From CADEEN01 sp040384625 (GTDB lineage: Bacteria; Pseudomonadota; Gammaproteobacteria; Burkholderiales; Burkholderiaceae_C): 64,000 bases of DNA. Where the stretch lies: positions 1 through 64,000 of the forward strand of contig JAZKIW010000071.1 of the NCBI GenBank assembly GCA_040384625.1. The letters run 5' to 3'. This document shows positions 52,408 through 62,046 of this stretch, piece after piece. The notes below the pieces were generated by a model that was not told the DNA's origin, made no database searches, and saw only the letters and a program-made list of their open reading frames with translations. The translations under genes and the position numbers were made by a program. Each line of letters starts with the position of its first letter. Position 1 is the stretch's first letter.

Positions 52408-52453
52408 GGGCCGCATACTTCCGTCCGCCGGTTCCCGGCCCTCCGGAAGCCCC

Positions 52454-53164
52454 ATGCCAAGCGACGCACCACATGCCCCCGGCGCGGCGACCGAGACACC
52501 GCCAGTGCATCGAGCGCCCCGAGACGGCGCCGATCGGGTTGCGCTGGCCTTCACAAAACTGCTGCGCCTGTGCGCCGACACCTTCTTCGCCAAGCGCTAT
52601 GGCCACCGCGCCATCGTGCTGGAGACCGTGGCCGCGGTACCTGGCATGGTCGGCGCAACGCTGACGCACCTGCGATGCCTGCGTCGCATGGCCGACGACG
52701 AAGGTTGGATCCGCACCTTGATGGAGGAGGCCGAGAACGAGCGCATGCACCTGATGACCTTCGTGGCCCTGGCTCGACCGACGGCCTTCGAGCGGGCGGT
52801 CGTGCTGTTCGTGCAGTGGGTGTTCTATCTCGGTTTCTTCGGCCTGTACTTGGTCTCGCCGCGTACCGCGCACCGCGTCGTCGGCTACTTCGAGGAAGAG
52901 GCCGTGCTGAGCTACAGCCTGTACCTGGCCGAGATCGACGCCGGTCGGTCGGCCAATGTGCCGGCACCGGCCATCGCCCTTCACTACTGGCAGCTACCCG
53001 CCGAGGCGAGCCTGCGCGACGTGGTACTGGTCGTGCGCGCCGACGAGGCGCATCACCGCGACGTCAACCACCGCTTTGCGGACCAGCTGGCTGGTGAACC
53101 GCCCGATGTGCGGCCAGTGGCGACCTACCCGGCGCACGCCGAGGAACTGCGCGGGCCGGGCTGA
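52454..53164 (+). CDS. Alternative oxidase (ubiquinol oxidase, diiron)
   Basis: This 236-residue monotopic membrane protein oxidises ubiquinol and reduces O2 to water without pumping protons. The diiron ligands are all visible: Glu57 in LETVA, Glu96-x2-His99 in ENERMHL, a Glu in the FEEEAVLSY block, and ExxH in ADEAHHRDVNH. Two amphipathic or hydrophobic helices (VVLFVQWVFYLGFFGLYLVSP) anchor it. The ATG at 52454 gives the usual length for bacterial AOX; the open frame extends 31 codons upstream. It is resistant to cyanide and NO in known members and is known from only a subset of bacteria. Confidence 0.95.
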   Translation: MPSDAPHAPGAATETPPVHRAPRDGADRVALAFTKLLRLCADTFFAKRYGHRAIVLETVAAVPGMVGATLTHLRCLRRMADDEGWIRTLMEEAENERMHLMTFVALARPTAFERAVVLFVQWVFYLGFFGLYLVSPRTAHRVVGYFEEEAVLSYSLYLAEIDAGRSANVPAPAIALHYWQLPAEASLRDVVLVVRADEAHHRDVNHRFADQLAGEPPDVRPVATYPAHAEELRGPG

Positions 53165-53172
53165 GCGTCCGC

Positions 53173-53574
53173 TCAGATCAGCTCTTCAGCGATGAGCAGG
53201 CGGTAGTGCACCGCCAGGGTTGCGCCGTGTTCGCGCGCGATCTCGGCGGCGCGCGACGCCGCCTCGCTGTCTTCCACCTTGACCAGGAGCCAGCGATAAC
53301 CCTGCCGCGACAGCTTCAGGTAGCGCCGCGCCAGCGTGATCTCGTAGCCGAATCCGACCAGCGGTCCAGCTTTGTCGATCAACTCGGCAAACTCTTCAAC
53401 CCCTTCGCGCGGCGTGAAGTTGACCAGGGCGTCGTCGGGCCAGCCGTTGAGACGCAAAGCCGCCGTCAGCGACGCGACCTGTTCCGTGCTCGGTAGGCCG
53501 AGCATCAGGTGGCCGATCGGATTGAAGGCGGTGAACGAGGTCGGCAATTCGTCCTTGGTGATCGTGTCGTTCAT
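53173..53574 (-). CDS. Conserved hypothetical stress-region protein
   Basis: This 133-residue soluble protein has an N-terminal segment around FNPIGHLMLGLPSTEQVASLTAALR and a C-terminal alpha/beta part (GYRWLLVKVEDSEAASRAAEIAREHGATLAVHYRLLIAEEL) with a ferredoxin-like alternation. I do not recognise a named family. The SD AAAGGAGTTC is strong and matches that of other genes in this region. A box at 53653-53665 points to it from about 78 bases upstream. It converges on the alternative-oxidase gene. Confidence 0.75.
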   Translation of the reverse strand: MNDTITKDELPTSFTAFNPIGHLMLGLPSTEQVASLTAALRLNGWPDDALVNFTPREGVEEFAELIDKAGPLVGFGYEITLARRYLKLSRQGYRWLLVKVEDSEAASRAAEIAREHGATLAVHYRLLIAEELI

Positions 53575-53652
53575 GCGAACTCCTTTCGGTCGTGGTTCCT
53601 CGCCCCATCCTAGGGTCGGCGGATAGGGCGGACCGTCGGGCACCCACGCGGT

Positions 53653-53665
53653 CGCCTGTAGGAGG
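53653..53665 (-). promoter_or_regulatory. YCCTACAG box, 133-residue protein gene
   Basis: CCTCCTACAGGCG reads on the minus strand, about 78 bases before the ATG at 53574. It carries the full core CCTACAGGCG and is preceded by GGCGCGCC. Confidence 0.5.
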
Positions 53666-53721
53666 AGGGCGCGCCTTGCGGGGCACGGCGCGTAGGCGAG
53701 GGCCGACAAGGCTGCCGGCCT

Positions 53722-53735
53722 GCCGCCGACAGACG
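53722..53735 (+). promoter_or_regulatory. YCCTACAG-like box, 93-residue protein gene
   Basis: GCCGCCGACAGACG on the plus strand lies about 54 bases before the ATG at 53790. It sits within a 6-bp inverted repeat, CTGCCG-N8-CGGCAG (53720-53739). It has G for T in the core. Confidence 0.4.
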
Positions 53736-53789
53736 GCAGCGCGCTTCTGCCGAACACTGGTCTCCTTCGCGCTTGAAATCGGAACCGCC

Positions 53790-54071
53790 ATGCTGAAGAA
53801 GACCGTCACCGCCACCAAGAAGCCGTCCCTGCGCAAGTCCGCGCCCGTCCCCGATGGGCTGCAGGGCGAAGGCAACTACAACGCCGCGCGCCGCCACCGC
53901 GCTTCGGTGCGCAAGTTCATCCAATCCGGCCAGGTCGAGGACGCGGCACGCGAGGCCGAGCCCAAGACCCCGGTGGAGGAAGAGGCGCTGTTCGATGCCG
54001 AGCGGGCGGGAAAGGAACGCTCGAAGGGCGAGGACCCGGCGCTCAAGCGGGCTTCCCGACGTAGGCCCTGA
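53790..54071 (+). CDS. Small basic hydrophilic protein of unknown function
   Basis: This 93-residue protein has a Lys-rich N-terminus (MLKKTVTATKKPSLRKS), a central GEGNYNAARRHRASVRKFIQSGQVEDAAREAEP and an acidic then basic tail (ALKRASRRRP). It looks largely disordered. Similar small proteins with the GEGNY-AARR block occur beside stress genes in Burkholderiales, to my recollection, and have no known role. The ATG at 53790 is chosen as the first start after the putative promoter box; the SD is weak. Confidence 0.68.
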   Translation: MLKKTVTATKKPSLRKSAPVPDGLQGEGNYNAARRHRASVRKFIQSGQVEDAAREAEPKTPVEEEALFDAERAGKERSKGEDPALKRASRRRP

Positions 54072-54207
54072 GTGGCGCACGCGGGGTCGCGCGCCGGCCC
54101 CGCCGGTCGCGCGCCTGCCGTGCGCTGCCGCTGGCCCGGCGCGCTGCTTTACAGAGATTGACCGCGCGCACACACGCGGCTTGCAACGCTCCGACACATT
54201 CGAAACC

Positions 54208-55695
54208 ATGCCCACAGATGCCCGCCCGACCTGTTCAGCGCCCCGGCCCGCGGCCCGCCCTGCGGCGTGGGTGGCGCTCGGCGCGGTCTGGCTGACGTTG
54301 GGCGCTTGCTCGACATTGGCGCCGCAGCGTGCGGCGCCGATCGAGGTGCCGGCGGCCTGGTCGGCCGACGCGGGCGGCGCGAGTGCGCAGGCCACGTCGC
54401 TGGCCCAATGGTGGCAACGCTTCGACGATCCCCTGCTCGGCCGCTTGGTGACCCAGGCGCTGCAGGCCAACACCAGTGTGCAGAGCGCCGCCGCGGCACT
54501 GCGCCAGGCCCGCGCGCTGCGCGACGTGTCGGCAGCGGGCCTGTTGCCCAGCGTCGACGGCTCAGGCTCGGCACAGCGCAGCAAGTCGGGTGACAACAGC
54601 GCCAGCAGCAGCTTCCGCGCCGGCCTGGATGCGAGTTGGGAACTCGACGTCTTCGGCGCCAACCGCAGCGCGCTGCAGGGCAGCGAGGCCGGCGTGCGCG
54701 CCAGTGCCGCCGACCTGGGCGACGTGCAGGTCTCGATCGCGGCCGAGGTGGCGCTGGCCTACATCGGCCTACGCTACAACCAGGCGCGCCTGGCGATCGC
54801 CAACGACAACCTGGCCAGCCAGCAGGAAGCCCTGCAGTTGACGCAGTGGCGCTTGCAGGCCGGCCTGGTGACTTCGCTCGAAGCCGAGCAGGCGCGCGGC
54901 GCGGTCGAGCAGACGCGCGCGCAATTACCGGCGCTGCAGACCAGCATCGCCCAGAGCACCCACGCACTGGCCGTCCTGACGGGCCAGGCGCCGGCCGCGC
55001 TGCAGGCGATCCTGGCGTCCGCCGCGCCCTTGCCTCAGGTGAGTGCCGATCTGGCGCTGAGTCTGCCCGCGGAGACCCTGCGCCAGCGCCCCGACGTGCG
55101 CGCGGCCGAACACCAGGTGAGCGCGGCCGCGGCCCGTGTCGCGCAGGCCGATGCGGCGCGCAAGCCCAGCTTCAGGCTGAGCGGCTCGCTCGGCCTGAAT
55201 GCGCTGACGCTGGGTTCGCTGACTTCGGGCGCTGCGTTCGCCGCGGCCCTGCTGGCGGGCGTCTCGCTGCCGATCTTCGACGGCGGCGCCGGCGCGGCCC
55301 AGGTACAGGCGCAACAGGCCGCGTTCGACCAGGCGCAGCTGGCCTACAAAGCGACCGTATTGACGGCATTGAAGGACGTGGAAGATGCGCTCGTCGCCCT
55401 GCGCGGCGACCGCGAGCGCGTGGCGCGCCTGCAGCAGGCGGCCGAGGCCTCGGCGAACGCCGCCTTGCTGGCGCGCCAGCGCTACAGCAGCGGCCTGATC
55501 GACTTCCAGACTGTGCTCGAGACCCAGCGCAGCCAGCTCAGTTCGCAGGACAGCTTGGCCGGCGCGCGCGCCGACGTCAGCGCCGACCATGTGCGCCTGT
55601 ACAAGGCGCTCGGCGGCGGCTGGCTGCCCGATGCGCCGGTGCTCGCCGCCGCTGCCGATTCCCTCCCCACCGCGACGACGCCCCGCCGCCCATGA
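54208..55695 (+). CDS. Outer-membrane efflux lipoprotein, NodT/OprM family
   Basis: This 495-residue TolC-like channel component has a lipoprotein signal ending in LGAC (Cys34) and two OEP repeats. The repeats include WWQRFDDPLLGRLVTQALQAN, the SWELDVFGANR turn, and PIFDGGAGAAQVQAQQAAFDQAQLAYK. It forms the exit duct for the exporter encoded by the next three genes. The ATG at 54208 is chosen because the signal peptide follows directly; the open frame runs further upstream over the previous gene. It overlaps the adaptor gene by ATGA. Confidence 0.93.
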   Translation: MPTDARPTCSAPRPAARPAAWVALGAVWLTLGACSTLAPQRAAPIEVPAAWSADAGGASAQATSLAQWWQRFDDPLLGRLVTQALQANTSVQSAAAALRQARALRDVSAAGLLPSVDGSGSAQRSKSGDNSASSSFRAGLDASWELDVFGANRSALQGSEAGVRASAADLGDVQVSIAAEVALAYIGLRYNQARLAIANDNLASQQEALQLTQWRLQAGLVTSLEAEQARGAVEQTRAQLPALQTSIAQSTHALAVLTGQAPAALQAILASAAPLPQVSADLALSLPAETLRQRPDVRAAEHQVSAAAARVAQADAARKPSFRLSGSLGLNALTLGSLTSGAAFAAALLAGVSLPIFDGGAGAAQVQAQQAAFDQAQLAYKATVLTALKDVEDALVALRGDRERVARLQQAAEASANAALLARQRYSSGLIDFQTVLETQRSQLSSQDSLAGARADVSADHVRLYKALGGGWLPDAPVLAAAADSLPTATTPRRP

Positions 55696-57046
55696 ACGCT
55701 CCGACCCCCATCGCCGCCGTGGAACCCGTGCGCACCGCTGCGCCACCGCCCAAAGGGGCGCAAGCCGATCTGTCGAAACTGCTCGACGAACCGGCGAAAC
55801 AGGCCTGGTACCGCCGCCCTGCGCTATGGGCCAGTGCGTTGCTCCTCGGTCTGCTGGTGGGCGCGGGCCTGTGGTGGCAGGCCCGAGAGACGGCGAACGC
55901 CGCGCCGAGCTACACCACCCAGCCCGTCGCCCGCGGCAACCTGACGCTCAGCGTCACTGCCAACGGTACCCTGCAGCCGACGCGATCGATCGCCATTGGC
56001 AGTGAGCTTTCGGGTACGGTGACCAAGGTCAACGTCGACGTCAACGATCGCATCAAGAAGGGCCAGGTGCTGGTCGAGCTCGACACCGCCAAGCTCGCCG
56101 ACCAGATCCTGCGTTCGCGCGCCTCCTTGGCCGCGGCGAACGCCAAGCTGGCGCAGACCGCGGCGACAGTGAAGGAAGCGCAGTCGAGCCTGGCGCGCTT
56201 CGAGGAAGTGGCGCGCCTGTCGGGTGGCAAGGTGCCCTCGAAGGCCGAGCTCGACAGCGCCCGCGCCACCGTGGACCGTGCGCTCGCCGATCAGGCCAGT
56301 GCGCGAGCCGGTGTCACCGAGGCGCAAGCGACGGTCTCCACCGACACCATCAACCTGGGCAAGGCGTCGATCCGTGCACCGTCCGACGGTGTGATCCTGA
56401 CGCGCAACGTCGACCCCGGCAATGCGGTGGCGGCGTCGCTGCAGGCGGTCACGCTCTTCACAGTGGCCGAAGACCTGGCGCAGCTGCGCCTGCAGGTATC
56501 GGTCGACGAGGCCGATGTCGGCTCGGTGATCACCGGCCAGAGCGCCAACTTCACCGTCAGCGCGCACCCGGGCCGCAAGTACCCGGCCAAGGTCACGCGG
56601 GTGGCGTTCGGCTCGACGATCACCGAGAACGTCGTCACCTACCCGACCCAGCTCGAGGTCGACAACAGCGACCTCAGCCTGCGCCCTGGCATGACGGCCA
56701 CCGCCACCATCACAGCCACACAGCGCAACAACGTGCTGCTTGTGCCCAACAGCGCGCTGCGCTTCTCGCCCGCGACCGCTGCCGCCCCGGCGCGGCCTGC
56801 GGCCAGCGGCGGCGGCATCGTCTCCAGCCTGGTGCCGCAACGCATGCCGCGCGGCAATGCGCGCCGCTCGGCCGCCGACGGCGCCAGCACCGCGACGGCG
56901 CGCCAGGTCTGGGTCCTGCGCGACGGCTTGGCCGTGGCCGTGCCGGTGACGCCGGGCATCAGCGATGGCCGCATGACCGAGATCACCGGCGGCGAGTTGC
57001 AGGTCGGCATGCAGGTGATCACCGACCAGAAATCGGCAGCGGCGAA

Positions 57047-57050
<4 letters not shown>
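55692..57050 (+). CDS. Periplasmic adaptor (membrane-fusion) protein, MacA-like
   Basis: This 452-residue protein has one N-terminal membrane helix (about 48-64), a biotinyl-lipoyl-like domain (NGTLQPTRSIAIGSELSGTVTKVNVDVNDRIKKGQVLVELD), a coiled-coil hairpin (about 135-220) and beta-barrel domains (STDTINLGKASIRAPSDGVIL). It bridges the inner-membrane ABC transporter to the NodT-type channel. A Gly/Ala/Arg-rich insert (about 355-400) precedes the last strand. Its start overlaps the NodT stop, and its stop overlaps the ATPase GTG start. Confidence 0.93.
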
Positions 57051-57792
<742 letters not shown>

Positions 57793-57793
<1 letters not shown>

Positions 57794-58998
57794 TGCTGCT
57801 CAACACGCTGTTCCTCGCCTTGCGTTCGATCCGGCGCAACCTGCTGCGTTCGTTCCTGACCATCCTGGGCATCGTCATCGGCGTCAGCGCGGTCATCACG
57901 ATGGTCACGCTCGGCAATGGCGCGACGCAGGCCGTGCAGATGCAGATCTCGAGCCTCGGCACCAACCTGCTGATGGTGCGGCCGGGCCAGCGGATGGGGC
58001 CGGGCGGTGGCGGCGGTGCGCCCTCGTTCAAGGAGAGCGATGCCGAGGCCGTGCTGTCCCAGATCGGCGGTATCGCCGCGGTCGCCCCCGAAGGTCGCGC
58101 CAATGTCACGGTGGTCGGCAACGGCCGCAACTGGGCCACCAATGTCATCGGGAGCAGCAATGCCTGGTTCGACACCGGCAACTGGAAACTGGCCTCGGGC
58201 CGCAAGTTCGAGGAGGCCGAACTGAGTGCCGGCGCGGCCGTGTGCATCGTCGGCGAGACGGTGCGGCGCGAGATCTTCGGCGGCCGCCGCGGCCTGGGAG
58301 AACAGCTGCGCATCAAGCAGTTCTCTTGCGAAGTGGTCGGTGTGCTGGCCTCGAAAGGCCAGGCGGCGATGGGCAATGACCAGGACGACACGGTCCTGGT
58401 GCCGCTGCGCACCCTGCAGCGCCGCGTCAGCGGCAACCAGCGCGTCAACACCTTGCTGGTCTCGATGCAGGACGGCAGCGACCCCGAGCGCGTCAAGAGC
58501 GGCCTGCGTCAGCTGTTGCGCGAGCGGCGCAAGCTCGACACGGGCGACGACGACAACTTCAACGTGCTCGACACCCAGCAACTGGCCGAGACGCTGTCGG
58601 GCACGACGCAGGTCATGACGACCCTGCTCGGCGCGGTGGCTGCGGTCAGCCTGCTGGTCGGCGGCATCGGGATCATGAACATCATGCTCGTCAGCGTCAC
58701 AGAGCGCACCCGCGAGATCGGGCTGCGTCTGGCCATCGGTGCGCTCGAGCGCGAGGTCCTACTGCAGTTCCTGATCGAGGCAGTGGCGCTGGCCGCACTC
58801 GGCGGCCTGATCGGGATCGTGATCGCGACGGGCGCGTCGATCGTCGGCGCGCAATGGATGGGCGTGCCCTACCTGTTCGATCCGACGATCAACCTGCTTT
58901 CATTCGTGTTTTCCGCCGGCATCGGCGTGCTCTTTGGCTATTTTCCGGCTCGGCGCGCGGCGCAACTCGATCCAATCGAGGCGTTGCGGCACGAGTGA
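57793..58998 (+). CDS. ABC transporter permease, MacB/FtsX family
   Basis: This 401-residue inner-membrane protein has one N-terminal helix, a large periplasmic MacB-type domain (about 45-270) and three C-terminal FtsX helices, ending in the hallmark FGYFPARRAAQLDPIEALRHE. With the three upstream genes it completes a tripartite exporter of macrolide, peptide or lipid-like substrates. The substrate is unknown. A GC-rich inverted repeat after the stop (59000-59024) lacks a U-tract. Confidence 0.94.
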
Positions 58999-59029
58999 AG
59001 CGCCGCAGCTGAAGTGCGCGGCGCGGGAT

Positions 59030-59362
59030 TTACTTGGCGGGAACAGCCAGGTCACGCGCCAGGCTCATCTTGACCAGGCAACTGCCGCGCTCGCCACCCC
59101 ACCGAAGTTGCTTGCAGCGCCACGCGGCTGCGTCCTGCGCTTCCCGCGCCATGCGAATCTGGTCGGCTTGCGCCACGTGCTGGGCCACAACGTTCCCGAA
59201 GGCCAGCAGCAGACCCAGCACCATCACGGCGCCCAGGATCGCGGTGACCGCGGGCGATCGCAGCAGGTCCAGCGCCTGTTGCCACTGCGACGACCGCATA
59301 CGCTGCATGCCACTCGATGCGCCCTTGGCGGCATCCTGCCAACTGGAGTCCGGGGTGTGCAT
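59030..59362 (-). CDS. Small single-span membrane protein of unknown function
   Basis: This 110-residue protein has one clear helix (about residues 39-62, PAVTAILGAVMVLGLLLAFGNVV) and a C-terminal tail with two cysteines (WRCKQLRWGGERGSCLVKM). I recognise no family. The ATG at 59362 is preferred because its sequence context is more gene-like; an ATG 25 codons upstream (59437) lacks an SD. A divergent box variant lies at 59454-59467. Confidence 0.6.
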   Translation of the reverse strand: MHTPDSSWQDAAKGASSGMQRMRSSQWQQALDLLRSPAVTAILGAVMVLGLLLAFGNVVAQHVAQADQIRMAREAQDAAAWRCKQLRWGGERGSCLVKMSLARDLAVPAK

Positions 59363-59453
59363 GGCTTGTCTTTCGTCGCCGCCCGCAGGTTGCGAGCCGA
59401 TGGCGAGATGGTCCTTGCGCGGCGCCGACTGCACCATCGGATGAGCGGTGCAT

Positions 59454-59467
59454 CCGTTGTAGGTGCC
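59454..59467 (-). promoter_or_regulatory. YCCTACAG-like box, small membrane protein gene
   Basis: GGCACCTACAACGG reads on the minus strand, about 91 bases before the ATG at 59362, preceded by GGCGG. It keeps CCTACA but not the final G, so it is a weaker member. Confidence 0.4.
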
Positions 59468-59604
59468 GCCTTACAGCAGCGCGCGACGGCCAAAGCGCGA
59501 AGGAGTTCCTCGGCGCGGGGACGAGGGCGGTGCAGTCGAAGCGCGCTCACGCGCGCGGACCCCACCCGGCGCCTGGGCAGCGCCGATGCGCGTGAACCTT
59601 GGTG

Positions 59605-59826
59605 TCAGCCCTTCTTGCTGCCGAACAGCAGCAACGCGCCGCCCGCGACAATGGCCGCGACGCCGGCCCAGACCGGCACGTTGACGGTCTGTTTTTCCTT
59701 CACCGACAACTCGATCGGTCCGAGCTTGGCGGTTGTCGTGTCCTTGGTGTAGCTGAACCCGCCATACATCAGGCCGAGCACTCCGACGATGAGCAGCCCC
59801 ACCGCCACGATCTTGATTGCATTCAT
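59605..59826 (-). CDS. Small two-helix membrane protein of unknown function
   Basis: This 73-residue protein has an N-terminal helix (about 4-22), a periplasmic loop LGPIELSVKEKQTVNVPVW and a second helix (about 50-68). Similar short proteins are common beside stress genes in proteobacteria. I do not assign a family. The SD GAGGAGA is strong. It is divergent from the RNase gene at 59935, and the 108-base gap between them holds a box facing the RNase. Confidence 0.75.
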   Translation of the reverse strand: MNAIKIVAVGLLIVGVLGLMYGGFSYTKDTTTAKLGPIELSVKEKQTVNVPVWAGVAAIVAGGALLLFGSKKG

Positions 59827-59880
59827 GTCTTCTCCTCGTTGTCGCCAAGCTAAGTGCTGCGCAGCGTAAAGTCTGTGCGC

Positions 59881-59893
59881 CATCGTACAGACG
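59881..59893 (+). promoter_or_regulatory. YCCTACAG-like box, RNB-domain nuclease gene
   Basis: CATCGTACAGACG on the plus strand lies about 41 bases before the ATG at 59935, preceded by TGTGCGCC. It has G-T-A-C-A-G instead of C-T-A-C-A-G in the core. Confidence 0.45.
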
Positions 59894-59934
59894 TCCACCA
59901 TCGCGTCGGGCACGGTGAAGCGAAGGATATGCCC

Positions 59935-61422
59935 ATGAGTCGACACCCCGTCGGACGCCGTGCCGACCTGGTCCGCATTGCCGTCGAAACGATGAGCGAG
60001 CGCGGCCTCGAACCCGAGTTTCCCGCCGGAGCCCTGCGCCAGCTGGCGTCGATCCCCGGCCCCGGTCGATCCGGCGATCCGCGCATTGTCGACCTGCGTG
60101 CAATGTCCTGGTGCTCGATCGACAACGACGATTCGCGCGACCTGGACCAGCTGACGGTCTGCGAGCCACTCCCTGACGGGGCGATCCGAATCCACGTCGC
60201 GATCGCCGATGTTGACGTTCTCGTGGAGAAGGGGTCGCCGATCGACGAGCATGCCCGTCACAACACGACGTCGGTCTACACGGCGGCGCGCATCTTCCCG
60301 ATGCTCCCGGAACGCCTGTCGACTGATCTGACATCGCTCAATCCGGGCCAGGACCGGTTGGCGGTCGTCACCGACTTCGTGGTCGCGGTCGACGCCTCGA
60401 TCGTCCGCTCCGGCGTGCGCCGTGCCATGGTTCATAACCACGCCAAGCTGGCCTACGACGCCGTGGCGGCCTGGCTCGAGGGTGCGGCCGAGTTGCCGGC
60501 AGTCGCGGCTGCAGTCCCTGCGATCGAGCAGCAACTGCGCCTGCAGGACGATGTGGCCCAGCGCCTGCGTGCGCGTCGGCGTGCCGAGGGCGCGCTCGAG
60601 TTCGAAACGATGCAGCCGCGCGCGGTGTACGAGGGCGAACGGGTGGTCGAGATCCGGCAGCAGGTGCAGAACCGCGCGCGCCAGCTGATCGAAGAACTGA
60701 TGATCGCCACGAACCAGTGCACGGCTCGCTTCCTGACGCGCCAGGGCGGCATTTCGCTGCGCCGCGTGGTGCGCTCGCCCGAGCGCTGGCAGCGCATTGC
60801 CGAGGTGGCGCGCAAATTCGGCGAGGCCTTGCCGAACGAGCCTGACGCGCGCGCGCTCGAGGACTTCCTGGCGCGCCGACGCAAGGCCGATCCGCTGCGC
60901 TTCCCGGACCTGTCCCTTGTCATCGTCAAGCTGATGGGCTCGGGCGAATACGTGGTCGAGCAGGCCGGCGTCGCGCCGATCGGGCACTTCGGCCTGGCCC
61001 TGCGCGACTACACCCACTCCACCGCGCCGAACCGGCGCTTCCCTGATCTCATCACCTCGCGCCTGCTCAAGTCCGTGCTGGCCGGCACCGAGCCGCCCTA
61101 CAGCCTGGCCGAACTGAGTGCCCTGGCCGCGCACTGCAGCCGCCAGGAGGACGCGGCGCAGAAGGTCGAGCGAAAGCTGCGCAAGTCCGAGGCCGCGCTG
61201 CTGCTGCAATCGCGTGTCGGTGAACGCTTCGACGCCATCGTCACCGGCCGCGCCAAGGGCAACACCTGGGTCCGCACCCTTGCGCCGCCGGTCGAGGGCA
61301 TGCTGGCGGGGCGGGTGCCCGACCTCGACATCGGGCAACGGGTCCGCGTCGAGCTGGTGGCCACCGACGTCGAGCGCGGCTTCATCGACTTTGTCCTTGC
61401 CGAGTCGGCGCGGGGTCGATGA
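59935..61422 (+). CDS. RNase II/R-type exoribonuclease with RNB domain, short form
   Basis: This 495-residue protein consists of an RNB catalytic domain (about 60-400) and a C-terminal S1-like domain (GERFDAIVTGRAKGNTWVRT to DVERGFIDFVLAES). The usual N-terminal cold-shock RNA-binding domains are absent. The magnesium cluster reads SIDNDDSRDLDQL, so three Asp of the RNase II set are kept while the fourth position is Gln instead of Asp. LRDYTHSTAPNRRFPDLI carries the RNA-binding Arg residues. The ATG at 59935 has GAAGGAT at the best spacing; one at 59929 is possible. Activity is plausible but not certain. Confidence 0.85.
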   Translation: MSRHPVGRRADLVRIAVETMSERGLEPEFPAGALRQLASIPGPGRSGDPRIVDLRAMSWCSIDNDDSRDLDQLTVCEPLPDGAIRIHVAIADVDVLVEKGSPIDEHARHNTTSVYTAARIFPMLPERLSTDLTSLNPGQDRLAVVTDFVVAVDASIVRSGVRRAMVHNHAKLAYDAVAAWLEGAAELPAVAAAVPAIEQQLRLQDDVAQRLRARRRAEGALEFETMQPRAVYEGERVVEIRQQVQNRARQLIEELMIATNQCTARFLTRQGGISLRRVVRSPERWQRIAEVARKFGEALPNEPDARALEDFLARRRKADPLRFPDLSLVIVKLMGSGEYVVEQAGVAPIGHFGLALRDYTHSTAPNRRFPDLITSRLLKSVLAGTEPPYSLAELSALAAHCSRQEDAAQKVERKLRKSEAALLLQSRVGERFDAIVTGRAKGNTWVRTLAPPVEGMLAGRVPDLDIGQRVRVELVATDVERGFIDFVLAESARGR

Positions 61423-61943
61423 TGAACCTGATCCTGAAGCTGTTTCCCGCCGGACACCTGGTGATCAGCCTGATGTTCATCGTGGCGGCCTTCGCCCTGC
61501 TGGCCTTTGCCGGTTACGAACTGGTGCAGGCCGTGCTGCCGTTCAACGCCCTGGGGGCGTCGGCGCGCATCGACGGCCTGCTCAACTGCATCGCCTTGCT
61601 GACCATCGCGGTGGCCGCGCTCGAGCTCGGGCAGACCATCGTCGAGGAGGAGATCCAGCGCGCCTCGCACATGAGTTCGCCCTCGCGCGTGCGCCGCTTC
61701 ATGTCGCGCTTCCTGGTGGTGCTAGTGGTGGCACTTTCGATCGAGGCCCTGGTGGCGGTCTTCCGCTACAGCCGCGACGACCCGTCGAACCTGCCCTACG
61801 CCGCATCCATCGGCCTGATGGCCGCGGCCCTGCTTGCCGCGTGGGGCGTGTTCATCAAGCTCAACCTCGGTGCCGAGGCGCTCGAGCCCGAGGCGCTGGC
61901 GGCGGCGAAGAAGGAAGACACCAAGGTCGAACAGCCCGGGTGA
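61419..61943 (+). CDS. Integral membrane protein of unknown function, coupled to RNB nuclease
   Basis: This 174-residue protein has about four membrane helices (about 14-36, 50-72, 94-114, 124-144) and a charged C-terminal tail rich in Ala/Glu/Lys. The start overlaps the RNase stop (ATGA). A second ATG follows at once. I do not recognise the family. Its tight coupling suggests it acts with the nuclease or simply shares its regulation. Confidence 0.75.
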   Translation: MMNLILKLFPAGHLVISLMFIVAAFALLAFAGYELVQAVLPFNALGASARIDGLLNCIALLTIAVAALELGQTIVEEEIQRASHMSSPSRVRRFMSRFLVVLVVALSIEALVAVFRYSRDDPSNLPYAASIGLMAAALLAAWGVFIKLNLGAEALEPEALAAAKKEDTKVEQPG

Positions 61944-61959
61944 ACCAGCCGCCCGCTTT

Positions 61960-61972
61960 TTGTCCTACAGGT
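61960..61972 (+). promoter_or_regulatory. YCCTACAG box, CBS-domain operon
   Basis: TTGTCCTACAGGT on the plus strand lies about 74 bases before the ATG at 62047. It carries the full TGTCCTACAG core. Confidence 0.5.
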
Positions 61973-62046
61973 TTTCGACGCCTCGGCCGATGCCGCCAGG
62001 CAGCGGCGCGAGTGAGCATGGGGGCCACCCGAACAGGAGACCTACC

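Noticed and set aside
59000..59024. Terminator after the MacB-type permease
   Set aside because: There is a GC-rich inverted repeat (7-bp stem, 11-base loop) but no U-tract on either side, so it is not a convincing Rho-independent terminator.
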